DNA from: Symbiodinium natans
Taxonomy: Eukaryota; Sar; Dinophyceae; Suessiales; Symbiodiniaceae
DNA: 64,000 nt
Direction of reading: 5' to 3'
Assembly (NCBI GenBank): GCA_905221605.1
Contig: CAJNDS010000375.1
Coordinates: 62,001-126,000, forward strand
Shown here: positions 50,176 through 60,900 of the stretch, in pieces
Layout: every line of letters starts with the position of its first letter
Position numbering within the stretch: position 1 is the stretch's first letter
Notes under the pieces: generated by a model
The model's input: the letters and a program-made list of their open reading frames with translations, nothing else
Told to the model about the DNA's origin: nothing
Database searches by the model: none
Made by a program: the position numbers and the translations under genes

Positions 50176-52476
50176 ATCAGCACACGACCACCAATCGGAT
50201 CGGCCGCGTGGATCAGAGAAATGGGCGGCACTCAGATTGCATCTGAGGACCTGCCCCCATCTCCCTTTAAGCTTCAGGGCTTCCCAGCCGGTGTTCCCAA
50301 AACGGAACTTGCACATGCTTGCACTAGTCGCTCAATTCGCACTCTCACTCTCAATGTCCCTCGAGTATCCTCGAAAATGCTGGATATTCGAAGCCTCTGC
50401 GCATATGTTGTTCCAAATCAGGCTCTTGCCTGTGGGCAGTGCCGCGATATTCACGTGACATCGCTCGAAGCCTCTGCGCGATGCGTTCGCCTCCTAAAGC
50501 ACGTTCCCACCTGCATGCGACGACGCCATGTTGTACCACCTTCGCGGAACCTGTGACGCTCTCACTGGGGGCTCCTGCACCGCCTCCGTTCCCCATCCTT
50601 CCAGGCACCGAGCCAGCATTCTGAATACGTCTGTTCAATCATAAATGCTCACGAATTCCTGAGCAGAACGAATAGGAGGTCTTGGCTGGGAAACCCCCCA
50701 CACCTGGTACAAATGACTGGAAGGGAAACTTGGGAGGCAGATGGAGGCGGAATGAGGTGAATCTTTGTGCAGAGCACTTTGCTGGCGGGTGGGGGTGCAG
50801 CTCTGAGCGCCCATTGTGTGTTAAGGCATGTCGGGATACCCAGCCAATACATCCTTATTGGGATTCATAGTTTCATGATGGCAAGCCTGCTCGCCGTACT
50901 TCCACTTGAAGGAAGAAAGCTCCAACCGGATGCCTTAAGAAACACACGTGCAACACACATTCCAATATGACTGAGAGCAATGAAAATCAGAAACCCGCGG
51001 GTCTCTCCTTAGGAGAGATTCGGCCTCTCTCCTCTCTGCACTCATTCTGCACTTCCTCCTCTTTCGCAGGTGTCGGAGCTGCCGGGGCCCAGCTCTTGGC
51101 GCAGCTCCTGGAAGAGTCCTCTCTGCGGGACAGGGCATCAATGGGGGGACCCTACCTATGGGGGACCCTCCCTCTGTTTTTTTAGAATGCAATATATAAT
51201 GCTTTATAGTGCTTTCGCTTTCGTCGTTTTTTCACGCAACACAGTTTCTAAAGCATTCAGGACCTTTCGCTCTACCGCTGCGGCATTGATCCGGCAGGCT
51301 TGTCAACGCCTCAGACCAACCGCAGCTTGAAACCATATGCACGTGCTGTTGATTTGGGAGACCAGGTTGCGGCTTGTTGCAACGGCAGCATCTTTGCGAT
51401 CACTGGACTGCACATGATTTCATGATTGTGCATGCAGCCACGTGTATTCAGAGCCCGGGGCTCTTGTCATTTCTCAATCAAGCACGGTCAGCGGCTTCCA
51501 TAAGCCTGCAGCTATAGCTACCCGCAGACACTGGCGTTTCATCTGTACCCAATGGTGCATTGCTTCAGACGTGACAGCTTCTACGAGCTTGCAAATCATT
51601 GCAAATCGCAAGCAGCTGAATTGACGTGATAGGACTTGACTGCCAACGCACATCATTTGGACGCCTGGATGAAGGCACATATGGCTCACACTTGCCGCAG
51701 TTATATTTTAGCTCGGCAGCTAGTTGCAAAGAATTCGTGGTTCATCGTTGCTCAACCATTTCGGAACTGGTGATGCATGCCTTCAGCAACCCTCGCAGGC
51801 TGTTGGCCAGCCAGTGGCAAGAGTACTTGCTGGCGCACATCTCAAGGCGGAGACTTGACTCGCGCATGAAACATATTGAACATATTCAACACATGCTCGT
51901 GTTTCGAACGTTGCTGGTGAGCCATCAACAGGTGCTGACACTGAGCTGCTCGGAGCAGCTGATGCAGGCGAACGCATCTTGTTCATCTGCTGGTGAACTG
52001 CATGCATTACAGGCTCAAGTCAAGATCACCTGATGTCCAGGAAATAGTCAACAGATTCCATGAGCATGGGCCGAACCATGAAAAACCTTGGTGTGCAAAA
52101 CACACCCTTGCATTCTTCTTTGATGAACCGATTAGAAGAAAGGTTAAGTAAGAACAAGGGTTAAGTAAGGGGTACGGGTTCGGGGTATGTTAAGTCATTC
52201 TTAGATCATGGGGCCTATGCACTACTCTTCCGATTGTGTTCAGCTTCTGAAGCAGCCCGGAAGCACAGAGCGTTTGCAGACCAGGCAGCCACCCAGCTCT
52301 TTGAGGGCCTGCCAACCAAAGTGATCCTTGTGCCGAACGAGCAGAACAACTACAACAGGCCGCGATCAGTGACGCGAGAGTGGCGCTCTGAAAACAAAGA
52401 GAGGTTTTTGTTCCACACTCCGCTACCCCTCGACCTCGACCTGGCCAGGCTGATGTTCCTGGGCCACGACGACTGA
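50176..52476 (+). CDS. Unidentified host gene, exon fragments
   Basis: Several coding-like + strand segments follow CAG acceptors. They are about 50176-50275 (RPPIGSAAWIREMGGTQIAS), 51070 to about 51141 (GAQLLAQLLEESSLRDRASM), 51799 to about 51847 (LLASQWQEYLLAHIS) and 52244-52476 (AARKHRAFADQAATQLFEGL, then EWRSENKER and a TGA stop). The last is the most convincing: 77 codons of balanced composition ending in an acidic tail (FLGHDD). I recognise no family. That they form one gene is inferred from strand and order only. Confidence 0.35.
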
Positions 52477-52817
52477 GTGGAGCGCCAGGGTGACCGGTGG
52501 AGCACGGGCGCCAGTGGGAGCAGAAAGGTCTTGAGCTGAACAACGGTCACGGCAGTGTCAAGCATTTGTTTTTCGTGAAGATCCGACAAGTGCCGAGCTG
52601 AGTAAGCTTCGGAGTAAGCGCTTCTTCGGGTTTGCGTTGAAAGGCTTTGAAGAAGCAAAGGCACGTCACGGCCGAAGGGTAGCACAACGCCCGCAGTTCT
52701 GCTCAATCAGCTGCCGCTCTCTGGGGACGGTGGGTGGCTCCAGAGCCATGTTTCGACCGCAGGGCAAAGGCGGCGTAAACTACGGCCTGCACCTTGGAAA
52801 GTGCCTCTGTTGGTTGC

Positions 52818-52819
<2 letters not shown>

Positions 52820-52848
<29 letters not shown>

Positions 52849-52920
52849 TGTGTGTGAGAGTGTGTGTGTGTGTGTGTGTGTGTGGGTGTGTGTGGGTGTG
52901 TGTGGGTGTGTGTGGGTGTG
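52820..52920. repeat. (TG)n/(GA)n microsatellite
   Basis: Blocks of TG, GA and GTGTGGG units over about 100 bp. His/Thr-rich ORFs on the opposite strand are artefacts. Confidence 0.9.
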
Positions 52921-54020
52921 ACAGAAAATGATAGAAACGGGCGGGAGGCTTGGGCCACTTTGACGTACGGTTGTTTGCATTGGTTCGACTAAATTCGAGT
53001 TTAGGGCTTAGGATGGTCCGCAACACAAATCACAATGCTCACACCTTTCGTCATGCACCCTCAAGCATTGCAGCGAGCAAGTGAGCCCCTACAGGCAGCG
53101 GTGAGTGATAAACCCTAAACCATCCTAAACCCAAAAAAAGACAAAGTATTGGGCCCATCCTTAAAAACCCTGAAGGATGATAGCAGCCCCTAAAGGGTGA
53201 CTGGCTAACCCTCAGAGCTCAAATCTGAAAGAGAAAAACGTGGCGAGTGGTGCCGACTGACTACGTAGTGGCGTACGTAGTGGCAACAAAAGCGGAATGC
53301 AGAACCCGTGTTGAAGGACTCCGAAGGGCTGGGGGTGGTCAACTGTGTGTCTGTGTGTGTCTGTCTGTGTGTGTGGAGGTGTCGTACAGTTTATACAGTA
53401 CTTCTGATGACGTGATTTGGAACCTTTCCACAGTGATTTTGGGACCTTCTCGCTGCTTCTTGCAAAACCCTGTTCAAAGCTTCGTTGGTTGCTGCTAGTA
53501 TGTCAGCTTGAGCACAGTGTCCGCGGAAGAACATGGGAAGTTCACCACCTTTGTCGTGACTGAGACCCAGAGGTGTGTTCAATGGTAATGGCTTATACTC
53601 ACCAAGCGGTGAACGAAGAATGCAAAGAACGAGGTAAAAACTGGGCACGCTCTCAACTTGCGCGGATCAGTATGACGGGCGCTCACATTCGCATTTTGGT
53701 GCGAAGAGCAAAGACGATGGCCAGCAGCATGCAATCAGGTTCAACCATTTGACTGTCGCCAGAAGAACATGTCAGACTCAGACTAACGTCAGAGCATTGG
53801 CATCCGGAATGGCAGGGATGTGCTGTGGACGGGGCAAGTTTGAGCTTCGCTTGCAGCCTTGTGAGGTGACATCCCGCCAAACCAGACGTTGTACGCCACT
53901 CTGCCACATTGGTTTGGAAAGCTGCAACTTCCACTGCAATCGAATGTTAGACTCTGAGACACGTGCACAAATGTTTAGGCAAGACAAAATCTCCAAGAAA
54001 ATCTCAGGAAAATCTGCCAG

Positions 54021-54219
54021 GTCAATGGCCTCAACGAGAAGATCAAGGTGCCCGAGTTGAAGAACTGCCTCCTGGAGCTTTTCTCCAGCTACGGCGAGGC
54101 CGAAGCTTCTGACCTCACTTTAAACACAACTTACAAAATGCAGGGAGAGAGAGAGATCTGCTTCGGTTTCCTGATGCTGGCGATTCATAATTTTAACGCT
54201 ACGGGGTGTGGGTGGGGGG

Positions 54220-54256
<37 letters not shown>

Positions 54257-56652
54257 AAGATGGACACTTAAAGGCTATGCTGCACGTGCGTGCCTTGTAA
54301 ACAAATGCTTTGCAAAGGAAGCACCCGCAGAATAGACACAACGCACCCGCTGAATACACGCAATGCAATTCAATGCACCCTTAGCATCAGCACACTGTGT
54401 CCTGGGCGGGGGCGCGGAGGGCGTTCGCGGAGGGCGCGGAAGGTGACTACCCTTCAACCGGATACATCTCTGAACCCCTTGTCTTGTCCGTGTCCCCCAC
54501 TCCCCTGCTCATCAACCGAATGTCACGCTCCCCGTCAGCGCTCCCCCCTCCTTGTCCTCGCCCCCCCGAACCCGTCCGTCAACCACACATCCATGCGTGG
54601 TCCGCGCTCCCAGAGAGGTTTGCGGGCAGAATCCAAGAAAACAAAAATCACGCGCAGAATAATTAGACGTTAAGATACGTTAGCACGGGAAGGGGGGGGG
54701 AATCCTATAGCGGGGACCCATTCCAGGCAAAAGAAGTTTGGGTTTGGGGGGAGGATTTGTGCCTGTTTAATCTAGACACCTTCGGCCCGAGGCCTCGGCG
54801 GATTTTGGTTAGAAGTGCAGGCGAAGGTTATGCACAGCAGTTTAGTGATTAGGCCACATCCGACAGAGCTTGCTTCAGATGCTGCTGAGCTACAGGTCAT
54901 TGAAATCGTTGCAGCTGCCAGTCTCAAAAAGAAGGGTCAGGCCATGCGGGTTGGATGCTTTCGGCTTTCGTCATGAGGTGTGCCCAATCAAAGTCCACAA
55001 CCAGTCTACACAAGCTTGTCAGGCCTTTGTTGTCTTCAGAGACATTTCTTGCGCCACGAATGCGCCCGCACCTTACCATCTAGCGAAGGAGAGCGAATCA
55101 CAGAAGCTGGTCGCGGGCACGTGGTTGCCTAGCTCGAGGTCATTTCAAAAAAAGTATTGCAAAGCACGGAGACCATCAGAGACCCTAATCGACCCAGGCT
55201 TCGATCTTTGAACGGCTTCGTGTTTTTGGACAAGCCCATGAAGATCAACTACTGCAGGCCCATATGGCCAAAATGGCCAACGCACTTGAAGTGGAGACTG
55301 GGTTCCATTCTGTTCCATTATGTTCCACTGGTGTTCCACGGGTAGCTTCGGAGAGGCCTTGGGCTGCTGCATTCTTGTCAGCATAGGCTCAGGCTCAGTT
55401 GCGCACAACGGTGCTCTGGAGGACGAAGTCGGACGTCGTAGCACACGAGGACCAAAGTGGGTGACAAATTCACTATGCTTCACTTCAATCCTTCCGCAGT
55501 AATTCTCAAACAATGCCAGGACGGCACTTGGAAACCTCGTGCGAAGCTTGAAGCCCAAAAGGAGGAAGCAAAGAGGCGCTGGAAGTTGGGTGCGCATCGC
55601 CTACGGGAAAACAACCTTGCACGTGTTCTCAGGGCGAAGACGGCGCCAGCACTCGTAGCCCCGAAGAGCGTAGCGCGATCAGCTCAGGATAGACTGTGTC
55701 TCATCTAATTTGACAGAGATACATGCAGTCATTGCAAAGCCGACTTCAGCTGGGTTTGTTCACAGCCCATAAGACAAGGCCAAAAATGGCAGCCCACCCT
55801 GCAGCGCAACAGACCTAGCTTTGTTCGCGGGTGGCCGGGGTATGCCGTGGTGCCAGCTGCCGTTCTGCTAGACACGAGTGCTCCAAGGGAGGGAGGAGGA
55901 GCAGATGGTCAGCCTTCCAACGTGCTCTTCGTGGAGAATCTACCAGCAGAGGCCATTGCCAGATGCTCTTCATTTATATGAGAAGTTGGGTATATCTCGC
56001 ACGAAGATGTCTGCTTGCGAGGTGAACGAGCTCATGCTCACCATGCTATTTAGGCAGTATCCCGGCTTTCAAGAGGCCTTACAGGGGAGTGAAGCGCACC
56101 GCATGGTACATCGACGGGGCACAAGAACCTTTGATTGTACGTGGAGATGAGTGTCGGGCGCTCTCTGCAGGCGCGACTCATCAAGGGTCGCAATGTGGCC
56201 TTCATCGAGTACTCCGACGAGTTGCAGGTGCCGTACCGGGATGCCCAAAGCAGCAATTAAGCCAGTGAAAATTAGGGTCAAGATGGTCAAGCTTCCGCGC
56301 CGCGGCGACATCAGGTTACCTGGCTGAACCATGTTTCCCACAACTAGCTTGCTTGTCCAGTCAAACGCAGGTCCCTCATGTAGTCTGCGTTGTGTGGGCA
56401 TTGTGTGTAAGAAAGAAGAGAAGCTTGAGACCGAGTGAAGACCAGTTTGTTGTTTGTCAAGCTTGTCAAGCGCAGGCCGGAATTGCAAAGCATGGTCTGC
56501 AGGGCTTCATGGCCACGAGCTTAAAGCCTTCTCGAATCAACCACACAAAGTGCATCCCATCAGGGCACCATGATCACACGACGGCACACATTACGAATAC
56601 AGTTGTGGTCTATCACCGCCGGTTTGTTGTGGGGTCCTGCACGAAGAAATGA
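54021..56652 (+). CDS. U1A/U2B''-family snRNP protein (two RRMs, multi-exon)
   Basis: The exons join in phase. They are 54021-54098 (VNGLNEKIKVPELKNCLLEL), 54896-54940 (VIEIVAAASLKKKGQ), 55023-55063 (AFVVFRDISCATNA), 55198-55257 (LRSLNGFVFLDKPMKINYC), 55450 to about 55640 (QDGTWKPRAKLEAQKEEAKR), about 55830-55951 (NVLFVENLPAE), 56022-56075 (VNELMLTMLFRQYPGFQE), 56171-56227 (ARLIKGRNVAFIEYSDELQ) and 56476-56652 (AGIAKHGLQGFMATSLKPSR). They follow the whole of U1A/U2B'': RRM1 with RNP2 and RNP1, a basic linker, then RRM2. Such proteins bind U1 or U2 snRNA loops in the spliceosome. Most introns are GC-AG. The exon with the N-terminus was not found, and the stop at 56652 is a best guess. Confidence 0.85.
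54222..54255 (+). repeat. Poly-G tract (34 G) in an intron
   Basis: An uninterrupted G run within the first identified intron (54099-54895) of the snRNP protein gene. Confidence 0.9.
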
Positions 56653-57992
56653 GCCATTCTGATGTTGCTCAGTTGCTTGTGTAGAACAAGGGTCTTGCCT
56701 GCTGCTAATCACGAAAGCCAGCTCCTCGGAGCTTGCGTTTACAATCTTCTTGTCTTGGGCCAAACCACACTGGCGGGACCTTTGGCCTGATATCTCAAGG
56801 ATTTGAGGTGATACAACGGGGGGGGGCCTCGATTAGGTCCAGTGAGGGGCCCCCACCCTACCACCCTGACCTTGAACCCCGGCCTCCCGCCTAAGGGCCT
56901 GCAGTTTGTGTCAACAAACAGTGTAAGCCCAATGTTTAAATAAGTTCTGCCAGGATATCTGAGATTGCGGCGTGCAACTCCCCCCAAACTGTGAGGTTTT
57001 TTCTGTGGCAAGTGAATGTAAGTCATCCTGCCGAAAAACACCGGCTGGGCCACCTGGGAGGAGGGGAGGGGGGGGAGGGGCTGGCTTTTCGCTTTCGGGC
57101 ACGAGCGTCGGCACCAACGTCAACAACAGTTGAGGAGCATGCGCAGGGGTTGCCGTGCTTCAACTTTGGAATACACTATGTTACGACTACGTTACACTGT
57201 TACACATCGATCCTGCATGTGCTTGCAGTGGTCTGGCGGTCGCCGCCAGCGCACTATGTCACAGCATGTCACAACAGCCATCAACAGCCGCATTTCAACA
57301 CTCTCAGCTTGCATCACCTTGCATCTCAAGGTGACGCCGGACATGGCTTTGAAGATTGCTTTCGCAAAGCAGTGAGCCGGGGGCCCGAAAGGAGGCCACC
57401 TTGTTGAAAGCACTGAAAGCCATGAGATACTCGCGCAAGCCCGCTGCTCTACTCGCTGCTGCGGGAACCCCCAAAGGGACTTAACGGGACCATGCCCATG
57501 ACACAAAGGTCCATAAGGCTGCAAGGCCGATGTCAGAGCGACACGGCGAACAGCAAACGAAACGGCGTGAGAAAACTTAGGTCCAATGCAAGCGAGTCTA
57601 GGGACTTACATATAGCAATGATACGCCAACATGCAATCACGCAGGCTGCATGCAAAAAAAGGGGTCCATACAGCTTGGAGAGAGCTTTGATATGACTGCA
57701 GCAACGCGAGCTATTGAAGCTCATTGCACATGTGATGTGATTCACCGCAGATGTTGCGTTCCGGCGAGGGGCACTCAGGCTCAGTGGGTAACCCACTCCT
57801 TAGTGCTCGCTTTTGGGACACGGTCCCAGTGTTTCACATTTCTCGTTCGCATGTGATTTGGCAATCAGTACTGCCATTCCATTTCCAGATGCAGAAGCGA
57901 CAGGGGAATTCACTGCACTGTGTTAGCAGCGCCACACCCATGCTGCGCAGCTGTTGTTTTTAGACTGTAATTTAGCACGCCTTGCCGGTGTC
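56653..57992. other. Host intergenic DNA
   Basis: Between the end of the snRNP gene and the start of the SRAP gene. No coding motif recognised. A G-rich patch lies near 57059-57078. Confidence 0.4.
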
Positions 57993-60900
57993 ATGTGCGG
58001 TCGCGGGGCGCCGTTTGCTCAGCTTTTGACAGTTTGTGAATGGTGGCACTGCATGAGCAGCCCGCTGCCGAACTCGACGGTTGGACATCTCGCGCTGAGG
58101 CTAACCCTCTCAGGAGATCGCTGCCGGAGAATTGCTGGCGTTTGCTTCCTAGACCCTGCAAGTGATTGATCCCAGCATATCCCAACACTCTCAGCTCTAC
58201 AGCCGAGGCACATGGCGGAAAGACATCAGTACGCGGCTGCGAGCGCCTTCGAACAAAGTGCGCGAAAAGCCAGGCAAAATGCTAGGACGGGTGGTTTGCC
58301 AACTCGTTTACCCACTGTGGTTGGTGTATTTGGGGCCAAGGGCTCGATCAGCACCAGCCATGTAAAAACACAGGTACAATCTGGGTCCGATGAACTATGT
58401 CCCTGTGATTCGCAGTGTCGAAGCAGAAGGGAGTCATGGAGGCGGGCACGTTTTCGCGTAGCAGGGACAAATTTACGTTGTCAGGGAGAGACCGTTCAGG
58501 ACCTGCAGTTTTCGAGCCGCTGAACGTCGCAATCTGATCTGTGTCTAAGGTGGTCAGGACGCCTCGGTCAGCCGCGAGGTGAGCGCACGCGACCTTTCAG
58601 AGTATTATCGTGACTTCATGTGACGTCGCAACGTGGCATGTTCTGAGAGCAACTTCTTGATTTCACGCCTCTGTCGCATCCTCTGTAGCATTGGGAGAAG
58701 GTGTGCGCCATGCGGTGGGGCTTGGTCCCTTCCTTTGCCAAGCGAGTGGAGGTCTGCCTGTGTGCGGGTGCTGACATCCGGGGGATCCCGAACTGCAGAT
58801 TGATTTGGTCACAATGTTGCGATGCAGTGGTGGAGCTGAAATCCATGCAGGACTTCGATGCTTTCAAAGGTGGCAGCAGCACCTTCAACGCCCGAGTCGA
58901 AGGCTTCGACCCAAGATGCTGAGCCGGAACAATCCGGTGCTGTGTCAGGTAGGCATGATGCACAGGTAGGCTGTCATAGACTGAAGGGGTCTTAAATGTC
59001 TCGCAGAACATGTATTGGCATGGCGTTGCTCACAACCTGCTCCTTCTGGGTCCGTATCTGGACACACGGGCAGTTTCCACTAGTTTCCAGTAATTTGCCA
59101 CAACACTTCATGCTATTTCTGGTGCAAGCATGTGCAAGCCTGATGTATTCCCGCCAAACTCCCACGATTAGTTCCAGAAGATATGTCATTTCGTTTCATA
59201 TCTCTTCTCACTCTGGCACAGCCAGAGTTTGACAAAAGCATGTCCTCGACATGTCGCAGAGGGATGCAGAGGGCCATCACCTTGACAAGACAACTCAACA
59301 AGAAGCCATGCATGCATTGCGCTGCTGCGTCGAAACTTTTTGGTTCAAGGCTCAGTCGAAAGCCCATTGAAAAGAGAGATTGAATTTTTCTTTCGTACTC
59401 ACGAACACAAAGTGTGGTGTTTCTGAAGATTTCTGAAGTAATTCTCATGCCGGAAGGAGCACGTCCGCAAGGAAACGACAAAATATGGCAAAATGCTAAT
59501 GCTGAAGTGATCCAGTGCCTCACGTGCTCATTTCGTTGTGATGGATGAGCCGGATGAGCCTCACGAGCCTGATGAGCAGAGCGCAGAGGATGGACCGCCT
59601 ATGGAAGGGATGGAAGGGATGGAAGGTAAGGTCCGAGGAGAAGAAATGTTTCGGCGGGTGCTGCAGTTGTATGCATTGGCCAACCCTCACGACTATTTTA
59701 AGAATGGGCGGTGGCAGTTAGACGTCATGGAGGTTGATCTGGCATTGCTGGAAGCTCATAGAAAAGAAGCCTCTGCACCTGAGCCTACTCCTCTGGAAGA
59801 TGTTATATTACCGGATGACATGCCCAAAGAGAATGGGGTGAAGCGTTTGTGGACGCCTGCACTCAACAGCATTCAAGTCGCTCGGCAGAACGGCGTCGCC
59901 ACGAATGCGCGCGGTATGTCTGCAGCAACCGCTGCAATCAAGCCGATTCCCATTCAAATCAAGCCGGCCAACACCCTCTACAGACCAGCTGTGAAGGCCA
60001 AAGCCACAGCACCTTTCACAAATTTGACTAGTGCGGGTGGGGCAGCTCCAAACAATGCACCGTATCAGCCCAGAACAAGTGCGATCAGGCCAGCATCTGC
60101 AGGACCGCTCAAGGCAGGCAGGCTGGAAAAGGCAGCGCCACGTGCAATGAGCGTCTCCATGAAAAGTACTACTGCTGAGCTGGAAAAGATTGACGAGTTC
60201 ATCTCCAAGCATGGTCTCGTGCCTGTTCTGGCCAAGGTATCATTGGCAAAACTTCCGGCACCAAAACGTCAGTGGGTTCTAGCAAATTATGATGGCTCCA
60301 CGACCTTGGAGGAATTTATCAGCAGTTTCTCCGAAACTCCATCACCGGCGTCACCGGTGTTTCAGACACTTGCATCAAAGCCAAAGGCAACTGCGAAACC
60401 GACCAATCCTGCGTCTTTGCTAGGGCCCTTGAAGCGACCCTTGCTCCAGTCCGTTTCAACGACAGGCACAGGCACCGTTCGTGCGAATGGGATGTCATCA
60501 CCATACAGGCCTCTTCTGGGTCCACCCGGTAAGGTCCCAAAACTGGGCTCTGCCCCGAGGCTTTCCAGCACGAGCTTTCAGGCCGCACCAAAGCTGGCAG
60601 GTTTCAAGCGTACTCGGGCAGAGGAGCCGGGGTCTTTGATTCGGAGCATTCTAGACTGCAAGTCCCAGAGCTAGGCTTGCGCAGCACATTGCTCGTGCGA
60701 TGCAACTGTGCTGGTTTTGCTGACCTGCCATCCACATGAAGTTGCTGCCATTTGCTGCCTCAAAGATGCGCGCTACAGTGAGCAGATGCAGGGGCGAAAC
60801 TCTTGAAAAGAGCTTAAAGGCACAATGCAAGATGTTCGGTGTAAAATGTGCAAATGTGTGTGCGCGCGCTAAATTTGCGCAACTGGTGCATCTTTACGAA

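Noticed and set aside
52703-53026. His/Thr-rich minus-strand ORFs
   Set aside because: Produced by the TG microsatellite.
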